Positions 49,161-57,961 of a DNA stretch of 64,000 nt are shown piece after piece. Under the pieces are notes generated by a model. It saw nothing but the letters and a program-made list of their open reading frames with translations, searched no databases and was not told the origin of the DNA. Source of the DNA: Achromobacter xylosoxidans (GTDB lineage Bacteria > Pseudomonadota > Gammaproteobacteria > Burkholderiales > Burkholderiaceae_B); NCBI RefSeq assembly GCF_014490035.1, contig NZ_CP061008.1:3906001-3970000 (forward strand), given 5' to 3'. A program made the translations under genes and the position numbers. Within the stretch, counting starts at the first letter, position 1; each line of letters starts with the position of its first letter.

Positions 49161-50756
49161 ATGACTTCCCCCGACTCGCTCAATCAAGCCATTTCCGACG
49201 CTTACGATGAAACGCCGTATACGTCGAATGCGTTTCCCATCTGCGCCCCCGGGCATCTGCACGCGGTTGCGCACCTTTACGGTCTGAATGCTCCCGCCCC
49301 AGAGACGGCACGCGTGCTGGAGCTGGGCTGTGCGGCTGGCGGAAATCTGTTGCCCTTTGTCCTGGCCAACCCTGGAGCCCGAGCGGTCGGCGTCGACCTA
49401 TCCCCGCAGCAAATCGCCGCGGGCAAGGCTATGGTAGATGCAATGGGTCTGGACAATCTGGAACTGCGCGCGATGAGTATTACCGACATCGACGCAAGCT
49501 TCGGCAAGTTCGACTACATCATCTGTCACGGCGTCTTCAGTTGGGTACCGCCCGAAGTCCGGGAAGCGATTCTCCGCGTCTGCCGTGAAAATCTGTCCGC
49601 AGACGGCATCGCTTATGTCAGTTACAACACCTATCCGGGTTGGAAGGCGTCCGATGTGGTACGCGACGCTATGCTGCTCAACAGTTTTGCCGCCAACACT
49701 CCCCAGGAAAAATTGACGCGCGCCAAGGAAATGCTGAGCCTGCTCGAAAATGGCTTGTGGGCAGGCAACTCCATGAAAGGGGCGCTGAGCTATGCCGCCC
49801 AGCAACTGTCCAAACAAACCGACTACTACCTAACGCATGAGTATCTGGAAGCCATCAACTCCCCCTGCTACTTCCTGGAGTTCGTCGCAGCCATCCAGCA
49901 AGCGGGCCTGGCCTACCTGACTGACGCCGAGCCGCAAGCCACGTTCCCTTCCACTTTTGGCGAGAATGTCGCCAATCACTTGGCAGTGCTCTCAGTCGAG
50001 ACCACCCGTGAGATGCGCGAGCAATATCTGGATTTCGCCATGGGCAGGCAGTTCCGCAAAAGTCTGCTGGTTCATGCCGATCGTGCCGCCGCCGCGCTGG
50101 AGAATCCCGAAGGCACTAAGTTCGCGGACATGCACTTCGCCGCGAAGCTCCAGTCGCAACCCTCATCAAAGCCGTCAGAACGGGCATACCAGGCCTCCGG
50201 CGGCGGCACAATCACCACCGAGAGTCCGGCGTTGATTGCCATCCTCGAGACATTCCGCGAGGCCTGGCCCGCATCCGTCCCATATGCGCGGCTTGCCGAG
50301 GTAGTGGCCATCAACACGCCAGACATGAGTGACGAAGCCAGGGACTCTGCCCTACTGAATAGTCTGATACTGCTTATCGGCGCTAGCGCCCTGCACTATC
50401 GACTTGCCCCGGTCCCATACTCGGCCAACGGCACCAAGCCCCAGCTGATACCGGGGGCCTTAGCAATCCTGACTGCGATCGAGGCCAGAACTTCCCAAGT
50501 CGGTATGCACAATTTGTGGCACCAGACTGTCAATCCAGGCACCGACAGCCTTGCGCGATTTGTAACGCCGCGCCTGGACGGAACCCGCAGCATGCTGGAG
50601 CTACGCACCGAACTGCGCGATGCGCTGCACGCCGGCCATGTTGAACATCCGCAGGGCAGGCCGGTCAAAGGCGTGCGGAATCTCGAACCTGTGGCTCAAG
50701 AGCTACTACAGGCGATGTTAGCCTCACTCAAGAACAGTGGGCTGATGCTGCGCTGA
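49161..50756 (+). CDS. SAM-dependent methyltransferase with regulatory domain, candidate flagellin methyltransferase
   Basis: 531 aa. Residues about 45-170 form a class I SAM methyltransferase domain: motif I VLELGCAAGGNLL (52-64), acidic residue in AVGVDLSPQQ (75-84), YIICHGVFSWVP. The middle (about 210-330) resembles the predicted methyltransferase regulatory domain family (PF10119) and the C-terminal 150 residues a winged-helix-like tail, the layout of rickettsial protein-lysine methyltransferases. It lies between fliA and fliC on the same strand. Codon use looks less GC-biased than in its neighbours, suggesting acquisition. The substrate is inferred from position only. Confidence 0.75.
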   Translation: MTSPDSLNQAISDAYDETPYTSNAFPICAPGHLHAVAHLYGLNAPAPETARVLELGCAAGGNLLPFVLANPGARAVGVDLSPQQIAAGKAMVDAMGLDNLELRAMSITDIDASFGKFDYIICHGVFSWVPPEVREAILRVCRENLSADGIAYVSYNTYPGWKASDVVRDAMLLNSFAANTPQEKLTRAKEMLSLLENGLWAGNSMKGALSYAAQQLSKQTDYYLTHEYLEAINSPCYFLEFVAAIQQAGLAYLTDAEPQATFPSTFGENVANHLAVLSVETTREMREQYLDFAMGRQFRKSLLVHADRAAAALENPEGTKFADMHFAAKLQSQPSSKPSERAYQASGGGTITTESPALIAILETFREAWPASVPYARLAEVVAINTPDMSDEARDSALLNSLILLIGASALHYRLAPVPYSANGTKPQLIPGALAILTAIEARTSQVGMHNLWHQTVNPGTDSLARFVTPRLDGTRSMLELRTELRDALHAGHVEHPQGRPVKGVRNLEPVAQELLQAMLASLKNSGLMLR

Positions 50757-50897
50757 ACAGCCTCCGGAAGTTGGTGCCGGCTGCGAAAGTTCCAGGCAGC
50801 CGTCACTGCCCGTATCCGTCAGCCTCGAGCAACAACTGGCCGGTTCACAGCCAAGCACCTCCAAAAGGCTCTTTTCATTTTTTTGATCTTCGCCGCC

Positions 50898-50924
50898 TAA
50901 AGAATATCTGGCCCATGCCGTAAT
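50898..50924 (+). promoter_or_regulatory. Sigma-28 promoter for flagellin (fliC)
   Basis: TAAA at 50898-50901, 15 bases, GCCGTAAT at 50917-50924, upstream of the flagellin start by about 110 bp. Strong match to the FliA consensus TAAA-N15-GCCGATAA; leaves a leader of roughly 100 bases. Confidence 0.88.
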
Positions 50925-51032
50925 CCTGGCAACGGAAGAGATATGGCAACTACGCCAGCCTCTCCACCCGTTACAGTTGGGCGGCCTAGCTGCCCGGTTT
51001 GAAGAAGCCTTTCTCTCCTTGGGAGCCTAAAC

Positions 51033-52790
51033 ATGGCTGCAGTCATCAATACCAACTACTTGTCGCTCGTTGCTCAGAACAACCTGAACAAGTCCCAATC
51101 CGCCCTGGGTACCGCCATTGAGCGCCTGTCGTCGGGCCTGCGCATCAACAGCGCCAAGGACGACGCCGCCGGTATGGCCATTGCCAACCGCTTCACCGCA
51201 AACGTCAAGGGTCTGACCCAAGCCGCCCGCAATGCCAACGACGGCATCTCGCTGGCCCAGACGACCGAAGGCGCCGCTGGCGAAATCAACACCCACCTGC
51301 AGCGCGTACGCGAACTGTCGGTGCAAGCCTCGAACGGCAGCTACTCGCAAGAACAGCTGAACTCGATGCAAGACGAAATCAACCAGCGTCTGTCGGACAT
51401 CGACCGCATCTCGCAACAAACCGACTTCAACGGCGTGAAGGTTCTGTCGGGTTCGGCCAAGCCTCTGACGCTGCAAGTCGGCGCCAATGACGGCGAAACG
51501 ATCACGGTCAACCTGTCGGAAATCAGCGTCAAGACGCTGGGTCTGGATGGCTTCAATGTGAATGGCAAGGGTGTTGTGCAAAACCGCACCGCCACCATCA
51601 ACGACATCAGCAACCCCGGCAACTCGACCAACATCAGCAACAACCCGCCGACCTACGACGTTCAGACGAAGAACACGCAGGCCACCGCTGCTGACGTGCT
51701 GGGCAAGGTCACCAACGGCAACACCGTCGCCGTCAAGAATGCAGGCGTCACGACCACCTACACCTACGACGCTGCCAGCGACAAGTTCACTTTCACGAAC
51801 AAGGACGCCACGGTTGCCGACAAGGCCACCGGCTTGACCTTCGCCAAAGCCCAGGGCCTCGTTCCGAGCAACGGCACCGTAACCGGTACCTTCTCGAACA
51901 AGGGTGGCGCTTCGGTCGACTTCGAAATGGACTCGGCTGGCAATATCACGATCGGCGGAAAGGCTGCCTACGTTGAGGGCGGAGCACTGACGACCAACAA
52001 GGTTGCCGCTGCTGCACAAGCTTCGGTGGGTGACCTGTTCGCTACCGCCGGCGCGGGCGCTGCCAATGATGTCACCATCGACCTGGGCGGCAAGAGCTAC
52101 AAGTCGACCGGCACGGCCAGCACCGTGTCCTGGCAAGATACCGCCAGCCGTGCTCAAGTGCTGTCGGCTATCGCTGCCGCTGGAGCCGCAGGTGACTCGA
52201 CCACGGTTCAAATGGGTTCCGGCGTGGCTACGGCCAACGTCACGATCGATGTCAACGCCGGCACGATCAAGGGCGGCACCGCCACCGCGCAATTGTATGT
52301 GGACTCGAAGGGCGAACTGACCGACGTCGCGTCCTACAAGACCCGCTACCAGGTGGATCAAACCACTGGTGTGGTCACGGCAATTGCTGGCGGTACCATC
52401 ACCGGCGGTGCGCGCAACGGACAGGAAACGCTGGCTGCCGACCAAATCGGCAAGCAGGCTTACACCGATGCCAAGGGCAACCTGACGCTGGAAAAGACTT
52501 CCGCAGGCGACAAGACTACCGACCCGATGAAGACCCTGGACGCTGCCTTCACCAAGCTGGACAAGCTGACGGGTGAACTGGGTGCCGTGCAGAACCGTCT
52601 GGAATCGACGATCGCCAACCTGAACAACGTCGTGAACAACCTGTCGTCGGCTCGCTCGCGTATTCAAGACGCGGACTACGCCACGGAAGTGTCGAACATG
52701 TCGAAGGCTCAGATCCTCCAGCAAGCTGGTACCTCGGTTCTGGCGCAAGCCAACCAAGTGCCGCAAACCGTTCTGTCGCTGCTGCGTTAA
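51033..52790 (+). CDS. fliC: Flagellin FliC
   Basis: 585 aa filament subunit. The N-terminal ~170 residues (MAAVINTNYLSLVAQNNLNKSQSALG ... SSGLRINSAKDDAAGMAIANRF) and C-terminal ~90 (NVVNNLSSARSRIQDADYATEVSNMSKAQILQQAGTSVLAQANQVPQTVLSLLR) are the conserved D0/D1 core; about 170-495 is a variable Thr/Ala/Gly-rich D2/D3 region with many lysines. Longer than the 400-500 aa common in relatives. Codon usage is strongly biased, as expected for a highly expressed gene. Driven by a sigma-28 promoter and followed by a terminator. Confidence 0.97.
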   Translation: MAAVINTNYLSLVAQNNLNKSQSALGTAIERLSSGLRINSAKDDAAGMAIANRFTANVKGLTQAARNANDGISLAQTTEGAAGEINTHLQRVRELSVQASNGSYSQEQLNSMQDEINQRLSDIDRISQQTDFNGVKVLSGSAKPLTLQVGANDGETITVNLSEISVKTLGLDGFNVNGKGVVQNRTATINDISNPGNSTNISNNPPTYDVQTKNTQATAADVLGKVTNGNTVAVKNAGVTTTYTYDAASDKFTFTNKDATVADKATGLTFAKAQGLVPSNGTVTGTFSNKGGASVDFEMDSAGNITIGGKAAYVEGGALTTNKVAAAAQASVGDLFATAGAGAANDVTIDLGGKSYKSTGTASTVSWQDTASRAQVLSAIAAAGAAGDSTTVQMGSGVATANVTIDVNAGTIKGGTATAQLYVDSKGELTDVASYKTRYQVDQTTGVVTAIAGGTITGGARNGQETLAADQIGKQAYTDAKGNLTLEKTSAGDKTTDPMKTLDAAFTKLDKLTGELGAVQNRLESTIANLNNVVNNLSSARSRIQDADYATEVSNMSKAQILQQAGTSVLAQANQVPQTVLSLLR

Positions 52791-52821
52791 TCACGCCGCA
52801 ACGCCTGACGGTCGGGCAGAC

Positions 52822-52878
52822 GCAGGGCCCCGCAAGGCCCTGCCCTCCCGATACCGACCGAGGGCCCTCACGCCCTCG
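52822..52878 (+). other. Two tandem hairpins after fliC
   Basis: GCAGGGCC / GGCCCTGC (52822-52843) and CGAGGGC / GCCCTCG (52859-52878), both perfect stems, precede the true terminator. They may stabilise the 3' end of the flagellin mRNA. Confidence 0.6.
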
Positions 52879-52886
52879 TCGAGACC

Positions 52887-52918
52887 AACAAGCCGGCATA
52901 CGCCGGCTTGTTTCTTTT
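52887..52918 (+). terminator. Intrinsic terminator of fliC
   Basis: AACAAGCCGGC / GCCGGCTTGTT, 11-bp stem with ATAC loop, followed by TCTTTTC. Classic rho-independent terminator about 100 bp after the flagellin stop codon. Confidence 0.92.
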
Positions 52919-53130
52919 CGGGGGATGCGTGACTTACTCCTCCCGCCAGCCCCGCCGTCCCTTACCGGCATGGCGGCGCAGCCGCGCAAGGCGGTTGCGG
53001 GCGTGTCGCTGACCCTCTCGTCGTCCGAGTCCCAATCAAGCCCATTTTTTTCAGACTATTCCCCTTTTTCACTTCTTCCGATTGCCTCATACTCGCGCTT
53101 GCACGTTTTTGTATCTATATTTTTCACAAG
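52919..53130 (+). other. Non-coding stretch before the cysteine-rich membrane protein gene
   Basis: With the terminator region it completes a 340-bp gene-free interval after fliC. The part 53036-53120 is T-rich and AT-rich relative to neighbours and probably holds the promoter of the next gene. I see no sigma-28 match. Confidence 0.4.
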
Positions 53131-54000
53131 ATGACCGCGACGCCTCCCGATCCACTCGCTACGCAGCACGGCAGCACCACGGATCCCGATACCCAGGCGC
53201 CGATGGACGAGCAGACCTTGCGTCTGCGCGAAGAGAACCGCGCTCTGCGTGAATTGCTAGTTGCGCAGGCGCAGGCCACTCCCCCACCACAGGAACCCGG
53301 TCCGCTGCGGCGGCTGTTCTGGTGGCTGATTTCCGCGCCTGGCGCCGCGCTGGTCAGCTGGCGCGCCCTGGTGGGACGCGAAGACGCGCGGCCGATTACC
53401 GGCAAACGTGTCGGCTATGCCACATTGACCGTGCTCTACACGCTGGCGATCTACGGCGCGCTGGTGCTGTTGGTGGTTTCGTGGAGTTCACCGAACACGA
53501 CCGTTTCCGGCGCCACGGCTGCCGGTCCGGTACGAGTCCCCCTGACGCCCGCTCCACCTCCGCACACAGAACCCGCGCTCAGTCAGCAACAACTGACGCC
53601 TGCGGCGGCGCCAGTACCCGTTCCGGGTTCCGATCCCGGTCCAGGTTCGAATTCGGGTTCGGACTCGGCAGAACCCCAGTCTAGATCCCACTCCGCCTCA
53701 GAGCCCACGTCTGCCGAATCTCAATCTGCCCCCCCTGCGCAGCCCGAGCACGCAACGGCGCCGCGCGCGGCAGCAAGCACGACGGACGAGGCGGACGCCA
53801 CTCCCAGGTCCACCCTGCGTGTAACCGAGATACCCGCAGAAGACCCCATGGCCTGGGTCGACGAGCTGAAGAGCGAGCTGGCGCGTTGTGCAACGCTCGG
53901 TTTCTTTGAACGCCCCGACTGTTCCTGGGCCGCGCGCACGCAATTCTGCGAGCCTAATCGCGCCTGGGGCACCGTCAAGGAATGTCCTACCCGGCCGTGA
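53131..54000 (+). CDS. Single-pass membrane protein with Cys4 C-terminal motif, unknown function
   Basis: 289 aa, family not recognised. Residues 25-50 look coiled-coil (DEQTLRLREENRALRELLVAQ); one membrane helix at about 97-118 (TLTVLYTLAIYGALVLLVV); 120-235 a Pro/Ser/Ala-rich disordered stretch; and a C-terminal 50-residue segment with Cys253, Cys264, Cys273 and Cys285 (C-x10-C-x8-C-x11-C), which could form two disulphides in the periplasm. No strong ribosome site before the ATG. Position between fliC and a motility-related small gene hints at, but does not prove, an envelope role in motility. Confidence 0.7.
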   Translation: MTATPPDPLATQHGSTTDPDTQAPMDEQTLRLREENRALRELLVAQAQATPPPQEPGPLRRLFWWLISAPGAALVSWRALVGREDARPITGKRVGYATLTVLYTLAIYGALVLLVVSWSSPNTTVSGATAAGPVRVPLTPAPPPHTEPALSQQQLTPAAAPVPVPGSDPGPGSNSGSDSAEPQSRSHSASEPTSAESQSAPPAQPEHATAPRAAASTTDEADATPRSTLRVTEIPAEDPMAWVDELKSELARCATLGFFERPDCSWAARTQFCEPNRAWGTVKECPTRP

Positions 54001-54220
54001 GGCGCCAGGGCTTGCATATTGGGCCAGTACGAGTCCGGCAGAAGCACGCAATGACAAGGAACATCCCCCAGGCAGGGCTAACGTGTTGCTGGATCCGGGT
54101 ATCGCCGTCGCTGCATGAATATCAGGTTACGCAGCCACGAATTCCGTGCATTGCGCCGCCGTCCACGCGATAATCCACTGTCGGCCTGAATCACCATCCA
54201 CACACTAGGACACCCCGAGC

Positions 54221-54415
54221 ATGGACGCATCGATCAGCAACACCGTCAATAACGCCCTGGCTTTGCAGGACGCGAATGTCATGCAGGAAGTGCAGGCCCG
54301 CGTGCTGAAGAAAGCCATCAATGCGCAAGCGGATACCGCCCTGACGCTGATGCAATCCCTGCCCGCGCTGGCCGTGGACGCGACACTGGGTTCGCGCATC
54401 GATACGCACGCCTGA
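54221..54415 (+). CDS. Small YjfB-like putative motility protein
   Basis: 64 aa: MDASISNTVNNALALQDANVMQEVQARVLKKAINAQADTALTLMQSLP. Length and the pattern of helical residues with a central L-x2-A-x3-Q resemble the YjfB putative motility protein family, which is often found near flagellar genes. Its role there is not established. Followed by a strong terminator. Confidence 0.65.
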   Translation: MDASISNTVNNALALQDANVMQEVQARVLKKAINAQADTALTLMQSLPALAVDATLGSRIDTHA

Positions 54416-54437
54416 ACGTCACACCCAAGCGCACAAG

Positions 54438-54476
54438 AAAAAGCGCCGGTCCCTGTCCAGGGCCGGCGCTTTTGCT
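54438..54476. terminator. Bidirectional terminator between the YjfB-like gene and lpdA
   Basis: AAAAGCGCCGG / CCGGCGCTTTT outer stem extended by an inner CCCTG / CAGGG stem; A-run on one side and T-run on the other, so it works on both strands. It ends the motility region and the aceE-aceF-lpdA operon. Confidence 0.93.
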
Positions 54477-54505
54477 TTGCACGGGCGGCATGGCCGCCGC
54501 GCCTC

Positions 54506-56281
54506 TTACTTCTTCTTCATCGGCGGCAAGTCGGTGCAGACGCCTTCGGCGACTTCGGCAGCCATGCCCACCGATTCACCCAGGGTCGGGTGCGGGTGGA
54601 TGGTCTTGGCGATGTCGACGACGTCGGCGCCCATCTCCACGGCCAGGGCCAGTTCGCTGATCAGGTCGCCGGCGTGGGTGCCGACGATGCTGCCGCCCAG
54701 GATGCGATGCGTTTCAGCGTCAAAGATGAGCTTGGTGAAGCCTTCGTCGCGGCCATTGGCGATGGCGCGGCCGGAGGCGGCCCAGGGGAACACGCCCTTC
54801 TCGATCTTGATGCCCTGCTTCTTGGCCTCGTCTTCGGTCAAGCCGACCCAGGCCACTTCCGGATCGGTGTAGGCCACCGACGGAATGACGCGGGCGTCGA
54901 AGAAGGACTTCTGGCCTGCGGCGGCTTCGGCGGCGACGTGGCCTTCGTGCACGGCCTTGTGCGCCAGCATGGGCTGGCCGACGATGTCGCCGATGGCGTA
55001 GATGTGCGGCACGTTGGTGCGCATCTGGCGATCGACCTCGATGAAGCCGCGGTCGGTCACGGCAATGCCAGCCTTGTCAGCGCCGATTTTCTTGCCGTTG
55101 GGGCTGCGGCCCACTGCCTGGAGAACCAGGTCGTAGCGCTGCGGCTCCTTGGGCGCGCCTTCGCCCTCGAAGCTGACGTAGATGCCATCCTTCTTGGCTT
55201 CGGCGCCCACGGTCTTGGTCTTCAACATGATGTTGTCGAAGCGGTAGGCGTTCTTCTTCTGCCATACCTTGACCAGGTCGCGGTCGGCGCCCTGCATCAG
55301 GCCGTCCAGCATTTCGACCACGTCCAGGCGCGCACCCAGCGTGGAGTACACCGTGCCCATTTCCAGGCCGATGATGCCGCCGCCGATGATGAGCATCTTC
55401 TTGGGGACTTCACGCAGCAGCAAGGCGCCGGTGGAGTCGACGATGCGGTCGTCCTGGGGCAGGAACGGCAGCTTCACCGACTGGCTGCCGGCGGCGATGA
55501 TGGCCTGCTTGAAGCGCAGGGTCTGGGTCTTGCCGTCGGCGGCCTTGACGATCAGGTGGTTGGCGTCGGCGAACTCGCCCACGCCATGCACCACGGTGAC
55601 CTTGCGCGCCTTGGCCATGCCGGCCAGGCCACCGGTCAGCTTGGCGACCACGCTGTCCTTGTAGCCGCGCAGCTTGTCCAGGTCGATCTTGGGCTCGCCG
55701 AAGCTGATGCCGTGGGCGGCCAGTTCGCGGGCTTCGTCGATGACGGCGGCGTTGTGCAGCAGCGCCTTGGACGGAATGCAGCCGACGTTCAGGCAGACGC
55801 CGCCCAGCGTGTCGTAGCGTTCCACCAGGACCACGGACAGGCCCAGGTCGGCGGCGCGGAAGGCGGCGGAGTAGCCGCCGGGGCCGGCGCCCAGCACCAG
55901 CATGTCGTACTCGCCGTCGGCCGAGCCCTTGAAGCTGGCCGCGGCGGGCGCGGCGGCAGGCGCCGCGGCAGCCTGCTTGGGCGCCTCGGCGGCCTTGGGG
56001 GCTTCCTTGGCGGCAGGCGCGGCGGCGGCTGCGGCACCCGCTGCAGCTTCCACTTCCAGCACGACCGTGCCTTCGGCGACCTTGTCGCCGACCTTCACGT
56101 TGATGGACTTCACCACGCCGCCCTGCGACGCGGGGATTTCCATGGAGGCCTTGTCGGACTCGACGGTGATCAGGCTTTGTTCAGCCTTGATCGTGTCGCC
56201 CACCGCCACCAGCACTTCGATGACTTCCACTTCCTTGAAGTCGCCGATGTCCGGCACTTTGATTTGAACGGTATTGCTCAT
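54506..56281 (-). CDS. lpdA: Dihydrolipoamide dehydrogenase (PDH E3) with N-terminal lipoyl domain
   Basis: 591 aa. Residues 1-80 are a lipoyl domain (lipoyl lysine K44 in [11 protein letters not shown]), then an Ala/Pro linker (80-118), then a complete FAD/NAD disulphide oxidoreductase: FAD site VLGAGPGGYSAAFRAADLG, redox cysteines C163 and C168 (GGVCLNVGCIPSK), NAD site and dimer domain. It reoxidises lipoamide using NAD+. A lipoylated E3 is known in beta-proteobacteria and Neisseria. 12 bp after aceF. Confidence 0.96.
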   Translation of the reverse strand: MSNTVQIKVPDIGDFKEVEVIEVLVAVGDTIKAEQSLITVESDKASMEIPASQGGVVKSINVKVGDKVAEGTVVLEVEAAAGAAAAAAPAAKEAPKAAEAPKQAAAAPAAAPAAASFKGSADGEYDMLVLGAGPGGYSAAFRAADLGLSVVLVERYDTLGGVCLNVGCIPSKALLHNAAVIDEARELAAHGISFGEPKIDLDKLRGYKDSVVAKLTGGLAGMAKARKVTVVHGVGEFADANHLIVKAADGKTQTLRFKQAIIAAGSQSVKLPFLPQDDRIVDSTGALLLREVPKKMLIIGGGIIGLEMGTVYSTLGARLDVVEMLDGLMQGADRDLVKVWQKKNAYRFDNIMLKTKTVGAEAKKDGIYVSFEGEGAPKEPQRYDLVLQAVGRSPNGKKIGADKAGIAVTDRGFIEVDRQMRTNVPHIYAIGDIVGQPMLAHKAVHEGHVAAEAAAGQKSFFDARVIPSVAYTDPEVAWVGLTEDEAKKQGIKIEKGVFPWAASGRAIANGRDEGFTKLIFDAETHRILGGSIVGTHAGDLISELALAVEMGADVVDIAKTIHPHPTLGESVGMAAEVAEGVCTDLPPMKKK

Positions 56282-56293
56282 GGGGCTCCCCGT

Positions 56294-57949
56294 TTACAGC
56301 GCGATGCGGCGGAAGTCGGCCAGCAAGGCGCCCAGATAGGCGTTGAAGCGCGCGGCGGAGGCGCCGTCGATGACGCGGTGGTCGTACGACAGCGACAGCG
56401 GCACGATCAGGCGCGGCACGAACTGCTTGCCGTCCCACACGGGCTTGTGCGCGGAGCGCGACACGCCCAGGATCGCCACTTCAGGGGCGTTGATGATGGG
56501 CGTGAACGAGGTGCCGCCGATGCCGCCCAGGGACGAGATCGAGAAGCAGCCGCCCTGCATTTCGGCGGGCGAGATCTTGCCGTCGCGCGCCTTCTTGGAC
56601 AGGTCGGTCATTTCCTGGGCGATCTGCAGGATGCCCTTCTTGTCGGCATCGCGGATCACCGGCACTACCAGCCCGTTGGGCGTGTCGGCGGCGAAGCCGA
56701 TGTGGTAGTACTGCTTGAGCACCAGGTTGTCGCCGTCCAGCGAGGCGTTGAACTCGGGGAACTTCTTCAGGGCCGCGACCACGGCCTTGATCAGGAAGGC
56801 CAGCATCGTGACCTTGATGCCCGACTTCTCGTTTTCCTTGTTCAGCGTGACGCGCAGCGCTTCCAGGTCGGTGATGTCCGCTTCGTCGTTGTTGGTGACG
56901 TGCGGGATCATGACCCAGTTGCGGTGCAGGTTCGCGCCGGAGATCTTCTTGATGCGCGACAGCGGCTTGGCTTCGATCGGGCCGAACTTGGTGAAGTCGA
57001 CCTTGGGCCACGGCAACAGGCCCAGCGCGGCGCCATCGGCCGAACCGCCCGTGGCGGCCACCGGACCGGCGGCGAGCGCCTGCTTGACGAAGCCGCGCAC
57101 GTCGTCGGCGGTGATGCGGTCCTTGGGACCGGAGCCCTTGACCTTGCTCAGGTTGACGCCCAGTTCGCGCGCGAACTTGCGCACCGAGGGCGACGCGTGC
57201 GGCAGCTGGCCCGGCTTGAGGTTGGCGTCTTCGAGCGCGGCGGCCGGAGCCGGACGCTGCGCGGCAGGCGCCGGCGCTTCGGTCTTGGCGGCGGGCGCGG
57301 CAGCGGCTTCCGCCTTGGCGGCAGGAGCCGGGGCCGCGGCGGCAGCGGCGGCGGGCGCGGCGCCCTCCACCACGACCACGACCGAGCCCTTGGCGACCTT
57401 GTCGCCGACCTTGACCTTCACTTCCTTGACCACGCCGCCTTGCGAGGCGGGGATTTCCATCGAGGCCTTGTCGGACTCGACGGTGATCAGGCTTTGCTCG
57501 GCCTTGATGGTGTCGCCCACGGCGACCATGACTTCGATGACTTCGACTTCCTTGAAGTCGCCGATGTCGGGCACTTCGATGTTCACCGGACCGCTGGAGG
57601 CGGCCGGCGCAGCGGCGGCAGCGGCCGGCTGCGCGGCAGCCTTGGCTTCGGCCTTGGGAGCCTCTTCCTTGGCCGGCGCGGCCGCGGGGGCCGCAGCTTC
57701 GCCCGCGCCCGACGCTTCCACTTCCAGCACGACCGTGCCTTCGGCAACCTTGTCGCCCACCTTGACGCTGATCGACTTCACCACGCCGCCTTGCGACGCG
57801 GGGATCTCCATCGAGGCCTTGTCGGATTCGACGGTGATCAGGCTTTGTTCGGCCTTGATCGTGTCGCCCACCGCCACCAGCACTTCGATGACTTCCACTT
57901 CCTTGAAGTCGCCGATGTCGGGAACCTTGATTTGCACGATGTTGCTCAT
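56294..57949 (-). CDS. aceF: Pyruvate dehydrogenase E2, dihydrolipoamide acetyltransferase
   Basis: 551 aa: two lipoyl domains (lysines K44 and K161, both in [11 protein letters not shown]), joined by Ala/Pro/Glu/Lys linkers. These are followed by a peripheral subunit-binding domain ([22 protein letters not shown]) and the C-terminal acetyltransferase core ending in the catalytic [17 protein letters not shown] (His about 524, Asp about 528). Transfers acetyl groups to CoA. 12 bp after aceE. Confidence 0.97.
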   Translation of the reverse strand: MSNIVQIKVPDIGDFKEVEVIEVLVAVGDTIKAEQSLITVESDKASMEIPASQGGVVKSISVKVGDKVAEGTVVLEVEASGAGEAAAPAAAPAKEEAPKAEAKAAAQPAAAAAAPAASSGPVNIEVPDIGDFKEVEVIEVMVAVGDTIKAEQSLITVESDKASMEIPASQGGVVKEVKVKVGDKVAKGSVVVVVEGAAPAAAAAAAPAPAAKAEAAAAPAAKTEAPAPAAQRPAPAAALEDANLKPGQLPHASPSVRKFARELGVNLSKVKGSGPKDRITADDVRGFVKQALAAGPVAATGGSADGAALGLLPWPKVDFTKFGPIEAKPLSRIKKISGANLHRNWVMIPHVTNNDEADITDLEALRVTLNKENEKSGIKVTMLAFLIKAVVAALKKFPEFNASLDGDNLVLKQYYHIGFAADTPNGLVVPVIRDADKKGILQIAQEMTDLSKKARDGKISPAEMQGGCFSISSLGGIGGTSFTPIINAPEVAILGVSRSAHKPVWDGKQFVPRLIVPLSLSYDHRVIDGASAARFNAYLGALLADFRRIAL

Positions 57950-57961
57950 GTCTCTTTACCC

